DNA of 64,000 bases from Melitaea cinxia (GCF_905220565.1 NC_059414.1:2168001-2232000); one strand, 5' to 3'; positions 1 to 13,963 are shown, counted from the stretch's first letter. The notes: generated from the sequence alone by a model not told the origin. A program made the numbers and translations.

Positions 1-2256
1 AAATAATATAATTAATTATATTAAATTAATTATTTATTTATTTAATTTTTATTAATTTAATTTCTATTTTGATTTCTTTAAACGATTTCTTTCCCGTGAA
101 AACATAATATGGTTTTGTGGTCTTTGTCGTTAATTATTGGCTCCAAAGAAAGACTCAGGGAAATAAATAAAAATGTCAAAGACGCAGTATTTATATGTGA
201 CTGCTTATATAATAATAACTGCTTATATGTGATAATGGGGAAGCATATAGTTGGATATACCAATGTCCTGCACCGGAAAGCTAGACGTGGAGACAAAATT
301 ACATAATCATAACGAACAGGCTCTATTAGTTTTACTAGCCGGCGCCGTTGTGGGCGTTGCGGTGTTTCAGAGACCCTTATTGACCCTGAGATATTAAAAC
401 GATGGCGAATCTTCTCCAATTACAGCTGACATTTTGATTTTATCTTTTGCGAAATGGGTTAGACAACACTGTTATTCAGTCCATACACATGTTATTTGTT
501 CCCAATTTTGCGATAATATAATCTACGTACTTAATATTTTTAATAATTTAATTTTCAACTCTTTTTGAAAAAAAAGTCAAAATAATGAGACCCTGATTAT
601 AGCTGGAACCTGTTTCGAATTTCATTTGTTACGAAAATGTAAAATGACAAATATAATGTTCTATTCTGGTAGTACATTCGGTACTTCGATTTAATTATAT
701 AATACATATGTTAATTTAATCAAACTTTGTTTTTTTTTTTGTTATTATAGAATTGTTTAGTAATAGTGTATTAAGAAGTTATGATTTTCGAATAAGTGTT
801 AAATATTTAAATGTGGCTTTTGTTGGCTGTAAAGACTAACAACTTTTTGTTGGAGGTAGGTATAATTTTATTCTGAAGGCAAGTCGTAAGTTACAACATA
901 TCCGGCAAAGGCTGTAATGTGAACTAGATTTGATAGCTTTTTCTCGTTTACCTAATTATATTTTGGATCGGTTTCAAAACCATTTTATCGGAATATACTT
1001 TATTTTCTACAAGTTTATCATTTATTAGTAACTACCAGGCATTTCTTGAAAGTCTATAATGTAGCCATTTAAGCGGATCTGAGCTCTAAACAGGATTAAC
1101 AATGGCGTCAGTTTGAGTACCTTTAAGTTTCATTTTGATGTTTCCAAGTTCTAAGATACTGATAATTTCTGAGGAAAAGTTTTAGTAAAGTTAAATCGCG
1201 TGATCAATAATTGATTACTCTTAAGTTACTTCGTTTGACGACGCGTTTGCGCAACGGTCACAGCACTGCAGGCTTACTCTCGAAATTCAATCCTATTTGA
1301 AATTTAGGATTGGGATCTAGAACTTGTCAATCGGTACTCTTGAACACTACTCACGATTTGACTAAATTACAGTGGAATTTTATGTAACAAATAGAAATTG
1401 GGATTTCTCGACTATCGACTTGGAAATCGTGTTTGGGATCGAATTTACTCATTTTAATAAAGTTAACTTTTTAGTGTTCGATTGTGTATCTTACAGTGTT
1501 TTTTATTAAGATAATGGCGTGACTGGCGCTTATTTTTAACATAATAACTATGTATATTTTTACATTATCAACAATATCACAATCACAGTATTTATTAAAA
1601 TTGAACTAAATACTTAACAATTAGCCTTTTATCCTCTTTTAACCTAAGGTAGCAGTTTTTAAATATAAATCACAGTATTTATGTTTCTAATATTTAAATA
1701 AAAATCACAGTATTTAAGTTTCTAATATCTTTTGTTTTAACTATATTAATAAACTTTTGTATTCACTATTTTAAGCTTAACACTGGTAAAATTGCAGAAA
1801 TTATTACAAAAGTAAATAAAGATAGAAGATAAGTTAATTATAAATATAAATTAAGAAAATACGTAATTAAGATAATTTGAAGTCTCAAAATTGCGCCAGT
1901 CATGAGCTTTTTTTTAATAACAACACATATTATGCCAAAATGTATAATATATCTTGCGTTTTTATGCTTAAAAAAATCAGTTTTAGGTTTAATTTAAGGA
2001 ATTACAATATAATGGATAATAATTAATTATTGGAGATACATTATAATTTAAAAACATAAAATTTCATGAGTTAAATTTTATTTTGTTATTATTTTTTATT
2101 ATAATGGCTACACCGGAAACTGCTCGTCAATTCGATTCCGATTTCAATTCAATTGAAAGCTCGATTTGGTCAAGAGTACCAAAATATTACAGATTGGAAC
2201 TGGAACTGTATTGAATTCGTGTTTTTGTGAGATTGGGATTGAAGTCAAGAGTAAGC
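1..2256. other. AT-rich DNA, no gene recognised
   Basis: No exon-like stretch with plausible splice sites or a known protein is seen. A minus-strand frame over 78-419 (113 codons) has no recognisable domain. A short head of the long SINE family is at about 1237-1272. Confidence 0.5.
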
Positions 2257-2553
2257 CTACTGGTTTGTGGCTGTTCAATCCCCGCACATGACAAACATTT
2301 GTATTGGCCATACAGATGTTTGTCTTGGTCTGGGGGTTTGTGCAGTCCTTGTGGGTCTCCCCACCGTGCCTCGGAGAACAAGTTAAGCCGTCGGTTCCGG
2401 TTGTTATCATGTACACCTGATAGCGATCGTTACTTATAGTAGGGAATATATCCGCAAATCCGCATTGGAGTAGCGTGGTGAATTAAGCTCTAATCCTTCT
2501 CCTACATGAGGAAAGAAGCCTATGCCCAGCAGTGGGATATTACAGGCTGAAGC
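2257..2553 (+). mobile_element. tRNA-derived SINE, long family
   Basis: It starts within the B-box part of the tRNA-like head (TTCAATCCCCGCACATGAC) and ends with the family tail GGGATATTACAGGCTGAAGC. The A-box end is missing or diverged, so the copy is 5' truncated. The body carries CACCTGATAGCGATCGTTAC and CCTTCTCCTACATG, seen in all other copies. Confidence 0.85.
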
Positions 2554-2815
2554 AAAATTACTTTGTTTACTTCCTTGGTTAAATTTATATCGTTTTAAAT
2601 ATCCGAAACGGGGTTAACTTATACGATAACGTGACTTACACGTATTAGAATTTGAAATGGGTTATTAGTGTTTATACGATAATATCGCGTCGTTACTTGC
2701 AAATACCATTTCTACTGTATAAATTGCGTTGACAAAAGTAGTATAAAGTACAGCAACAAAGGATTCAGGTATACGTGTATTAAAAGACGTAACTCGGAAT
2801 AATGAGCTGACGAAT

Positions 2816-2965
2816 CAGACGGCGCGCGCTCCGAGCGGCGATCAAATTAAAATTAAATTCCACTCGCTCATTGGTCGAGCGTCGAGTCGGTTGGTGAGGG
2901 GGTGGGGATGCGATCAATACGCTGCGTTACGTAAGCAGTCGGCGCCGTTCCTCTGCACGCACTGG
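2816..2965. promoter_or_regulatory. GC-rich island, candidate promoter
   Basis: About 150 bases rich in CpG in an otherwise AT-rich region, with an ATTGG (inverted CCAAT) at about 2870 and several GCGC and CGCC words. It could be the promoter or untranslated first exon of a plus-strand gene such as Sap47. No TATA box or coding start is seen, so the role is a guess from composition. Confidence 0.25.
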
Positions 2966-3493
2966 TAACACTGAAATAGAATGGGTGTAAACGAACTCAA
3001 ATGAATGCATATACTATCCATGTTTTCTTAACTAGTCCGTTTGTAACTTATTTCTGTATAATAATTAATTTAAAAAAGTTTTTAATACTTTAGAGGTTTG
3101 ATAATTTTAATAACGTGGTCAGCTAATTTCAGTTTTCAAACCATCCATCGTTATTTAATAAGACTTGACACGCATTAATTTCCTTTAAAGTGAGGTCTCA
3201 TTTGATTTAATGTTATCAGCGTTAAAATGAATATTAATGTAATTTTTCACAGCGGCAATTTCAAAACCTCTGTTGCGGTTCGGGTTATACCGTTTAATTT
3301 ACGATCTTTGCAGCCGACTCCTTTATTCCGAGTCTGTAAGGTTGTTTTATGAGTCTGAATTTATTGCTAAATCTAAACTAGATGGAATTCTAGATAATGA
3401 TATGTTTGCACATATTACAATATGACTTTATCGTTCTTTGTAATGAACCAGTATAAAATAAAACAAGAGGATCTCCGTTCGATTTTTTTATAA

Positions 3494-3740
3494 ACCGGTC
3501 TGCAAACAACCATACGGCTCACCCGCTGGTAAGCGATTACCGTAGCCTTACAAGACCAGAACCATCGCAAGCGTGCTACCGACCCTATCCCCAATCCCGC
3601 GAAGAGCTTTGATCACCTTACTCACCACAGGAACACAACACTGCTTGAAAGCAGTATTATTTTTAGCTGTGATCTTCTGTATGGTCGAGGTACTTCCCTC
3701 AGTCCGACTGACAATATTTGAAATAGGATATTTTGTGTGT
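3494..3740. repeat. dispersed repeat, CAAGCGTACGGC family, copy 1
   Basis: It shares the motif order ACGGCTCAC, GGTAAGCGATTAC, GCGTGCTACCGACCC, AACACTGCTTGAAAGCAG, CTGTGATCTTCTGTA with the copy at 4558-4820. It is probably a LINE 3' region, but no coding part remains to assign the class. Confidence 0.6.
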
Positions 3741-4041
3741 GTGCTATAAACGTTGAAATAATTCATTGTTATTACATATTTTTTTAAAAAGGACAAGGAG
3801 GAGGAAGGAGTCACGACCATTTTTTTAAACCAATATGTGTTTGTTATCCTTAAATAACAAACATATCCACATGGATAATTGTTGTCATGATTATATTTGA
3901 AATAAAAAAAATAAAATATTTTTATCAGTTTTATTAATCGATTTTCGACAAAATAAAAGTTCAGTTCAATGACTAAAATATGGGTGAATAAAGTAACAGT
4001 TTTACAAGGATTTTTTTTTTATTAATTACATCCTTGTTTTT

Positions 4042-4510
4042 AACCGACTTCCAAAAAAGTAGGAGGTTCTCAATTCGACTGTATTTTTTTTTATGTATGT
4101 ATGTTACCTCAGAACTTTTGACCGGGTGGACCGATTTCGACAATTTTTTTTTAATCGAAAGGTGGTGTGTGTCAATTGGTCCCATTTAAATTTATTTGAG
4201 ATCTAACAACTACTTTTCGAGTTATATCTAATAATGCGTTTTTACTTTACGCTTTTTTCGTCGACCTACGTTGTATTATACCGCATAACTTTCTACTGGA
4301 TGTACCGATTTTGACAACTCTTTTTTTGTTAGAAAGGGGATATCCTTAGTTTAGTACCATGATAAGGAAACCAGGATCTGATGATGGGATCCCAGAGAAA
4401 TCGAGGGAAACTCTCGAAAATCCGCAATAACTTTTTACTAGGTGTACCGATTTTGACTATTTTTTCGTCAATCTACGTTGTATTACTCGTCGATGAAATT
4501 GAAGTCGGTT
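4042..4510. mobile_element. MITE with AACCGACTTC inverted ends
   Basis: It begins AACCGACTTCCAAAAAAG and ends TTGAAGTCGGTT, giving inverted ends of about 10-12 bases. Internal words GACCGATTTCGACAA and AAGGAAACCAGGATCTGATG recur in the copies at 8456, 17781 and 63655. It has no coding capacity. Confidence 0.7.
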
Positions 4511-4557
4511 TTTTTTTCGTTTGTGAGCAAACACAATTTTTTTTTTATGTCACTACG

Positions 4558-4820
4558 TCGGCAAACAAGCGTACGGCTCACCTGATGGTAAGCGATTATC
4601 GTACCTTATAGACGCCTGCAACACCAGAAGCACCGCAAGCGCGTTGCCGACCCAATCGCCAACCCCTCCAGGAGCTCTGGTCACCTTACTCACCAACAGG
4701 AACACAATACTGCTTGAAAACAGTATTATTTTGCTGTGATCTTCTGTAAGGTCGAGGTACTACCCCAGTCGGGCTGCTCCATATTTTAAGCAGGAAATTC
4801 CTGCTGCGCCCTACCTCAGT
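4558..4820. repeat. dispersed repeat, CAAGCGTACGGC family, copy 2
   Basis: The best-preserved copy here: AACAAGCGTACGGCTCACC, then GCAAGCGCGTTGCCGACCC, and a 3' part with CCCCAGTCGGGCTGCTCC. It directly follows the MITE at 4042-4510. Confidence 0.65.
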
Positions 4821-7800
4821 TGAAAAGAAAGAAAGTTTAATAAAAACGATCTGCAAGAGCTTAACGAGGAATATTTTGTATTATTTGATTTTTCAAGTCA
4901 ATTAACTTTTCTGTCGTTTTCATACGAGTATTGTTTAGCAAAGTTACCGTTTAGTGGATTAAATGTGCCACGATTTGTGCTCCGTTACGTTCCTCTTAAG
5001 TAACTAAAACCTCTCAGTTTAAGCCTTGTTTGCGTGTGGAGGTTGTATCGATTCCTAATCCAAGATAACTTTTCCATCTCGATGATTCGCTTGGAGCTTT
5101 TATTACTTTGTGAAATATATTGGAAAGTTTGGCATGCGAGCGATTCTTTTAATAACGATTGATCGCGATTTTCCATTATGAAGGGAAAGTTATGTTTCTC
5201 AAGGTTTCTCTAATCATAAAACGAGATGATCTTTTTTGCGGTATGAATTTTAGATGATTAATGAATGATTTCTGAGATGGCCTAGACTAGGGGATATGAT
5301 GTTAGATTATAATGAGAGATTTTTTATTAAGATTTTTTATTTACACACATAACAAGGTATTTATTAAAATGTTTTTAATATTTTTGTTCAGCGATAAAGG
5401 ACCTTAAAGGTTTCAACCAACACCTAAAAAGATTGTTGTTTGAAATTCTGAGATCTGTGCGTTGGCTAATCCTTTAAGGGGTATAATTAGGCCAAATTAA
5501 ACTCTGCACTCTTGAGAGTGGTACAATCTTTCACTTTTATTTGAGACAAAACGTTTTTTTTTTGCTTAGTTGTGCTAATTAGAACATTAATAAAAGTAGA
5601 AAACTTTAACTTTCCAAGAGCGAAGTTAAGTTAATTACACTATATTGAATACAATCTATATTAGATATAAATTTTTGTAAATGACTGTCATTTTTGAAAT
5701 GTTTAAATTAAAGGAGTACGTTTAAATATTCCTTGACAAAAAGAAAGCTATAATATACAATGGGTGCTATATTCATTATATCTCAAATGTCCCACGAAAC
5801 GACCTTTCTAATTTTGTCACAAAACGCCAATTACTTTAGGATGGTAATTGCTTGCTGAAAGTTAAAATTGTCGACAACCGAGATGACATTCGAATGAAAA
5901 GTGTTACGCAACTGGAGACATTAATTTGTCTGGAGGATATTGTGTTTAAGTACTTTACACATAACTGCCTAACTAATTATAAATTATGTAATACAAACAA
6001 AACTCTTCCCGATGAAGCGTATATACAAACTGACTTATGACACTGCTTTGAAGTAATAAAATTTATTTTTGTAATAGTTATTTATTACCGACTTAAAAAA
6101 GGAGGAGGTTCTCAATTCAAGTGTTCTTTTTATGTGTGTTGCTTCGTAACTTTTTACTCATCTTGATATTAATTATTCTTTTTTTTTATTCAAAAGCTGT
6201 TGCTTATCATGTGGTTCCATTTTAATTTGAACGAGAGCTTTTTTGAACTATCTACGGTATATTACTTGTCGATGTAAATCGTCAATTTTTTTTCGTTTGC
6301 AAGCAAAAACTTATTTATTATTATAGTTAGTAAATTAAGTATTATTATTATTATTAAAACCACATACTAATTAATTCAATAACTAAAAATCATTAAGCTT
6401 CGTATTCAGACAAAAACGTTTTTATAAACTAGTAGCAGTAGTAGTTCTTTGTTACCTCTTTATTTATCATCATCATTAATTATTAAAACGACAATATTAT
6501 GAAGTGTGTCTGACTGTCGTTTTTTTTTACTATGATTTAACAAATTATATTAATTCTGTCGAATCTGATAAAGTCGGTGAATTAATGCGAAGTTTGCGTT
6601 GTAAATATTAATCGTAATTATCAGTGGAATTAGGTAGGAATAGTTTATTTGTGTCATAAAGTTCTTCATCCTCCTCTACCCAATTAATCGAAAACTATTA
6701 AAAAGTATAAATAATACGAAACGTTTGATTGACGGCCTTGTGGGTTCTACAATTTAATACGAATTCACGTCAATTTTTTTTAAATTCTTGTTATGGTGCA
6801 GCTGTAGTTAAATTTTTAGCTAAAAACCGATATATTTTATACTTTTGGAGTAGAATAAAAGTAATTTTTGTCAGTTTAATACTGGTTATCTACTTCAGTA
6901 AATTACATGTATATGAAATAATTTGTCTGTATTACAAGATGAGTTTTTAGTGTATTTATTTCTATATTGTATAAAAATCAAATATAAAAGACGATAGGAA
7001 AATAAATGCATATAGACAAGCATGCATAATATGCAATATTATACTATAAGCTAGCTTTGTTACAGACAACTTTTATTGATTTTACTACCAAAGTGCGGAT
7101 CTTGTTAAACAAATAAGTAAAAAGTAAATAAATCGTAAGTAAAAAGTAATAGTAGTAAATTCCTATCATATTTAAATAACACTTATTTAGCATGAAAGAG
7201 CATTTTCAGAGCAGTTGATATGATTCCATGCTATACAGGCATAACTAATTAACCAGTTGCAATTAAATTAATGCAAAGAGTATGCATAATATTATTAATT
7301 CGATTGTTTGTAATGTGTACAAACTCATTTGTATTATTTTTAACGTCTGAATTCGAGTAATAAACAATCGCTCTGGTGTAGGTGGTACGCGCCAAAGCAT
7401 CGGGGTATGCGGATTCGATTATTCGCTCGGGCATGATATTTTTGTGTGTACAAATATTTCTTTCCGGTTTCCGGGTCGGGTCCGGGGATGTCTGTTCTTG
7501 TGGGTCTCCCCATCGTCCCTTGCAGAGCACGTTAAGCTATCAGTCCCGGTTGTTATCGTATACACCTGATAGCGATCGTTACTCATAGGAGGGAATATGT
7601 CCACCAATCCGCAGTGAAGCAGCGTACTGGATTAAGCTTCTATCTTTGTCCTTAAGAGTGAAAGAGACAAATGCCCAACTGTGGGATATTACAGGCTGAA
7701 TCGTGATCGTGGTCGAGGTTCGAGTATGTAATATTATGTTAATGGAATTAAAGAACTGATTGTTTATGTGATCTGGACTCGTGTGATCTTTGTCCCCTTT

Positions 7801-8455
7801 ATATAGTGATTTTTACATATAGGTCTGTATAAAGCTTTTTGATGTAAAATTGCTTTACGCACGCTTGATTTGGTGAATACGTTGAGCGGTGAATGCGTGA
7901 TGAGAGCCTTACGAAAAGTGTGATCGGGCGCGGCGAACGGAAATTGAAAGGAAGATATAAGTTAGTGAAGATATTCTATCTTTATAGCGAGAGATTTACG
8001 TTTCGTAAGTTTTACTTCAGTCGCGTGGTCTAAAGAACACTCGTTTTTTATTTAGTTACGATACTATTTACAAAAAGTTTCCTTTTTATAGAAATACGGT
8101 AAAATGACGACGAGAGACACGTTATATCAGCAGTTTTCATTAATAATCGACTGATATGAAACTTACTATACAATTCCAAAGCAACAATTGATATAAATGG
8201 TAAAAGTTTAGTAATGGCTTTCAGGAATGGCGTTGCTTTTGTTAGTGAAAAGTTTTGTGTAACGTTGTTCGTTCGCTTTGGAGTTATATTGGAATGGGCT
8301 TCCCTTTCTGTATTATTTACAGTTAAAACTTTATTTGCATAAACTGTACAATTTGAAAGTACATACATCAAGTTTTATTTCACTTTTAGGTCAGTTGTTT
8401 TTTTACCTCAGATATATTCTTAAAGATGTGGTCCAAGTTTAGGCTTTTTCTTTTT
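4821..8455. other. AT-rich DNA with repeat fragments
   Basis: No coding exon is recognised. A decayed AACCGACTTC MITE lies at about 6087-6290 and a SINE at 7483-7706. The rest shows poly-A and poly-T runs and short spurious frames. Confidence 0.5.
7483..7706 (+). mobile_element. tRNA-derived SINE, long family, 5' truncated
   Basis: Contains TTGTGGGTCTCCCCATCG, CACCTGATAGCGATCGTTAC and the end GGGATATTACAGGCTGAA. The tRNA-like head is not recognisable upstream. Confidence 0.8.
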
Positions 8456-8856
8456 AACCGACTTCAAAAAAAGGAGGAGGTTACTCAATTCGACCGCATA
8501 TATATATTATGTATGTTCGGGGATAACTCCGTCGTTTATGAACCGATTTTTATAATTCTTTTTTTGTTGGAAAGGAGATATCCCTAGTTTGGTACAATGA
8601 TAAGGAAACCAGGATCTGATGATGGAATCCCAGAGAAATCGCGGGAAACTCTCGAAAATCCGCATAACTTTTAACTAGGTGTACCGATTTTGATAATTTT
8701 TAATTTAATCGAAAGCCGGTGTTTATCATGTGGTCACATTTAAATTTCATCCAGATCTGATTAAAACTTTTGGAGTAATCTTTGATAATGCGTATTTACT
8801 TGACTATTTTTTCGTTTACTTACGTTGTATTACTTGTCGACATAATTGAAGTCGGT
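8456..8856. mobile_element. MITE with AACCGACTTC inverted ends
   Basis: A complete copy from AACCGACTTCAAAAAAAGG to TTGAAGTCGGTT. It shares internal blocks with the copies at 4042 and 17781. Confidence 0.75.
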
Positions 8857-11800
8857 TTTTCTTCGTTTGCCTGCAAAGACAAATATTAACTTATCACATG
8901 AACGTGCAAATCTAGTAAATTAGATTGTTTCCACGTAGTGTTATTCTACTAAACTCGATAGTGAACATTGTGCCTCGGGCTGTATAAATTGGCAGCGGAC
9001 CAACATCAAAATTTAATATTGTTACATGTGACAAGATTGATTATTTATGGTTGCAGGCTATTGGAATATCAAATTCATTGCAATTTCAATATTGTATACA
9101 TTTATACAATTCAGTTATATTTTTGTTTTGCTGATGGAATTGAATTAATGTAGGCGCACACTAGGCGACACGCGACGACGACAGCTCGACGACAGGCTGC
9201 GGCCGACATTTTTCATATGTTTTGTTCAAAGCTCCGCACACTTCGCGTCAGAGCCGTAGGTAGAGGCGTGACGACAAGCTAGGGGAGTCCTGTCAGACTG
9301 TCAGTTTATATGACACATTACTGAAGAAGTATCTTCTGTTATCAAGGCAGACAAGAACGTTAGCATAGGATGCGATCAAACGATTAAAAACAAAGCTATT
9401 TTTTAATTTAAAATCCAAATGCGTTTATTTTTCTAGAAAATTCTTAAATGTTAGATTTGTACGTAAGAACGTCCACCACATTTCAAGGTTTTCGTGGTGA
9501 GAAACATTTCTGGAAGGTTTTCTTCGTGTGTACTGCTCTTGAAACGGTGACCTAATAATATGAACAATTAACTTTTGTTTTTTGTAATTTTAAATGGTTC
9601 TAACGAGATGATTAACTTTTAAGAAAGGTATCTTTTGTTCTTTTCGCTAGGTTTTCATTCAGATCTTTTCAAAGGATGTTTTTGTTACATTTATTTGCTA
9701 TGTATTGAACACAAAGTAAGAGGTTCTTTGTATTTATGTATCTACCATATTTATTTTATAAAATTTTCAATTTTGATAAATGAGTGAGCAATGTATAAAA
9801 ATATCACGCCTGTACGGTCAGGTTTGTAAAAGTGCAAAAAAGGACTATTTTTCGAAAGTTTTATTAGCGTTTTTTATTGATTCTTTATATTTTGAGTATC
9901 GACTGATGCAGAATTCAAATATCAATGCAATATTTTTTTTTTACGATAATTGAATACAAATAGCAATTGTATGCTTAGCAGTTAGTTGTAATGTCCATAA
10001 AATTTAGTTAAATGGCTTCGGTTGAATGCTAAATACAAATTTTCTTGACGGGTCTTCATTGTTAATGCAATCCACATTCAGAACAGAGTGTACTTTGAAG
10101 TTGGAATTTCAGACTTGTAAATGACTTAAAAGCCGAAGCTTGAATTTGTGTGTTTCGTCCCATTTCCTTAATATAAGTTCGTTCATTTTATATTCATTAA
10201 TATTTGTGTTTGATTTTATTTTAGTACCGTTTAATATAAACAACAACACGGCCTTTAGTAACCTTATATTTGTATACAAGTATTAACACAATTTAAACTA
10301 ATTAGACAAATATTGCAAGGAAGTAAGATAGTTTCCTTTTATGAATCTAGTTACAAGAGTAGAATTGCATGTCTAGCTAATTGAAGCTGCCACAGCGCAA
10401 AGATAATATCGTAAAGCCAAGATAAAATCTCCCATTCTCTCGCTTTTGTTCACATTTTCGACCTCCTTTTGCAGTGCAGTTGTTTGTATTTTTCCAACGT
10501 GTACTTATAAAAGTCTGCGGAATATATTGGATATGGATTTTACAAGGAAATCGTAAAAAAAAAATATTTATGTTATTTTGTACTTTGTACCAGTATTGCT
10601 TAGATTGTAATATCGAATTGGTTAAAACCTATACAATAGTAAGTAAAACCTTATTGACGCAGTTTAATCTTAACAATAGGTTACAAGAAATAATGATATC
10701 TATGATAATAATTTGTTATACAAAAATCTGTTCCGAAATTTCAACGTACAAATTTAAGTATCAGACTAATGAAAACTGACTTGGAGACATCTCGCCAAGC
10801 AAATATAAGCGAATAGACAATATATGTATCTCATATACAAATGAGGCTTTTACGTTGTGTGTGGCAAGGGAGCCCTTATGGACGATTATGGACGCGAATG
10901 TTGACCTAATTCAGTGACGTTACATGATAAATCGTGACAGTTTGAAGTTACTAGCTGTTGACGAAATTATACCGCCTTTTCATCACCTGCTGATATAACT
11001 ATTTGATGCATAATAGTATCCTAATAATAAAAGTTTGTTTTTCTTCTAATCTTTCGCACTGCGAATTAAAAAGTTGTAGTTTATTTTTTTAAGCAATTAA
11101 GGACCCCTAGCGCCTGTTTTACTACTACTATCAGAACTTATATGCGAGTTTTTTTTTTCAGCAACATTAAAAAACTGAGGGTCTGTTCAGTGTCAATTAA
11201 TGATGTGAGATATTTCAATATTGATTTCATAAGAATATCAAATAATGTAGTTTAAGATTAGTTCATATTTTTTTTGTTGAGCGTGTTGTTCATATTATTC
11301 TTAAACGAATTTATGCAGGTATTTAAATATTTCTTAATTGGTCTCTATTAAGTATTTTACTTAACTTACATTAAGAAAATGTTTGCTATAATTAAATATA
11401 AACAGAGTTACCGTATCTCATCAGAAAATGAATGTTCATTAAAACGTCTCTAAATTATTTGTAGGTTTTTATTAGCCGTATCCTTTATAAATTAAATTAA
11501 AAAAAAAAACGTAAGTTTTATGTTAGCTAAGCCACAAGCTCAACGACATCCATCCTTAAACATAAAAGTCGAAGAATAAAATGAACCTAAAGCGAAATGT
11601 GTCGAGTCGATAAAACTGGTAGTAAACGATCCGTGGCTCGTACTCGTATTAAGCTGACGTATAAATGAAGAGCACCACGTGACCGACAACTTAATCCCCT
11701 TAATGGTTATGTAATTTTAATGGTATGTCTCAACATGAAAGCTGGTGTTTTTCAGATGAAAAGATTTACTCAGAGATGCTCTGATGATGTTATTGTTAAT

Positions 11801-12067
11801 ATATAAACTAAATAGAAGTTTTTTTATGCTACTAGTGTACACTTAAAGGCTAACTCAGCATGCAATTCACATTGAATAGTTGTTTCGAAACTTATTCTAA
11901 CAATAAATGTTTATCTTATTACAAATTAACTCATTAATAAAAGTGTAAAACAGAATATAAAAAGAGTACAACATTTAAAACCCGTAATCATACTTACAAA
12001 TAAAAACTATAAAATAGATGTAAAGGAGAAATGGGACACATTCTAAACATTATTTGTATTTTAATTT
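8857..12067. other. AT-rich DNA, one GC-rich patch
   Basis: No coding exon is recognised. A patch at about 9152-9300 is rich in GACGACGACAG and CGACGACAGG words and is unlike its surroundings. It may be the end of an old DNA transposon, but no partner inverted end was found. Confidence 0.4.
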
Positions 12068-12342
12068 GACTAGCCCGTTGGCGCAGTTTGTAGTGACCCT
12101 GCTTTCTGCTCCGAGGGTTGTGGGTTCGATTCCCACCCCGAGTCTGGGTGTAATATAAATATTTATTTATATATTTATATATGTATTATTTATAAGTATG
12201 TTTATCGAAAAAAAAAATATGTAGCTATATACCAGTCGGCTGTTACCTATGACACAAGCATTAAGTTGCTTACTTTAGGAACAGACGACCGCGTGTGTAC
12301 TGTGTAAATATTTATTTATTTATTTATTTATTTATTTATTCC
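12068..12342 (+). mobile_element. tRNA-derived SINE, second family, full copy
   Basis: The head carries an A box in CCCGTTGGCGCAGTTTG and a B box GGGTTCGATTCCCACCCC, and an AT-rich linker follows. The body reads GTCGGCTGTTACCTATGAC and ACGACCGCGTGTGTACTG, and the tail is a (TTTA)n run. This copy defines the family for the minus-strand relatives at 22975, 46425, 57455 and 63270. Confidence 0.85.
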
Positions 12343-13754
12343 AGGAAAATATCCTTATGTCCAACATAGTAATATACAGTAGTACTATTTATATTTTTAA
12401 AAGGGATAAAGTATGTTTCGAAAAATATACTGTAGAGTATGGATAATCCTCTGCTCTCTTTTAGTGAACACTTCGCCGCATTAAAAAGCTTTTCGGCGTT
12501 GCGTCATATTGGCGAAATAACTAACTTCCCTCCCGTCACTAAAAGCTATTGATTTAACAATTGAATAAAAGGGTTTTTTTTTTATACGTTTGAATGTGTT
12601 TTTGGTAGTGTTTTATGTTTTACGTCACAAAGTCGTCAACTGTATTGTTGTAATAAAACGTAGTTCTTTGATTTATCTTTTTCTAAATTAAAGTATGAGA
12701 AAGTGAGTGTGAGTTCTAGTATTAAAGAGAACACTTAAATGTATTCTTTAGAGAAGTCAGAAGAACAGGTGACCTGTTTCCTTAGCTCTCATAACAATTA
12801 AAATGATCGACCCTATTTAGCCTACTTAGCTGTGATCTTCTGTAAGGTTCAAGTACTCCCCCAGTCGGGCTGCTCTAGGTTTTAGGCAGGATATTTGCAT
12901 GTTGTGCCCTATCTCTGTTATTAATTAATTACTGCGATAAATTGTATGAGGATGTAAGACTATATTCAATATAGGTTTAAGGCCTGTTTCTACCATGTAG
13001 GGCAAGGATTGGAGCTTTATCCACGACGTTGCTCTACTGCGGATTGGCGGATAAATTTCTATTATGAATAACGATCATGTATTACATACCTTCTTATGTA
13101 TAATGTATTATTTATATTTTAAATACTAAGCATAAATTGCACTAAATAATTTTGATAATATCGTCTTCACATAAATATTATTTAACCACAGTATTGGCTA
13201 TAAATGTCACTATTAAAATCTTTATCGTGCGCTTTACGAGCTGAAGCCAAGATCGATTTTTCGTGATATTCCTATTTTATCGGTCTTACAGGCGTTGATA
13301 TCATCTGAAATTAGTGATTGTTATATCTATAAAATTTTAGCGAACAGTTATTGGTAAATTGAGACCGCGACATAAACTCGTACTCGGTGTGAGAGATTTT
13401 TAAAATAATGCATAAAACACGTCGAAGACGAATATCGAAAATTATGGCATTAAATTTGATTGGAGCCTTTTTCTACTAAATCTACTGATATATATAAATA
13501 TTAAGTTATAAAAAATCTTTTAAAATTAAGTAACGGAAGTCAAAGTAAGTCACAGGGTAGGCTCAAATCCAGAGGAGTAATATACATATTTTCCCCCTTC
13601 ACTTTACATTTATATTATTTTTTATAATTTTTATTCCTAACTCCAATAACTATAAATTCACGCTCTAAAAGCACCCAATTGTACCAGTATTTGAAATCTT
13701 GTAAAATGTGTAAAAAAATTCACCCAGACTCATAAGTCCAGAAATATATATCTT
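12343..13754. other. AT-rich DNA with SINE and LINE-tail fragments
   Basis: A partial CAAGCGTACGGC-family copy lies at about 12826-12925 and a minus-strand fragment of the long SINE at 12982-13080. No exon is recognised. Confidence 0.5.
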
Positions 13755-13963
13755 CTAATATATAAAATTCTCGTGTCGCGGTGTTTGTAGTTAAACTCCT
13801 CCGAAACGGCTTGACCGATTTTCATAAAAATTTTGAGTGCATGTTGGGTAGGTCTGAGAATCGAACAACATATATTTTTCATACCCCTAAGTTATAAAGG
13901 GGGGTGGGGGTATTATGGATGTTTAATAACATATATGGCAAAACAACGTTTACGGGGTCAGCT

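Noticed and set aside
78..419. 113-codon minus-strand open frame
   Set aside because: No recognisable domain, no clear splice or promoter context, and AT-rich composition like random frames nearby.
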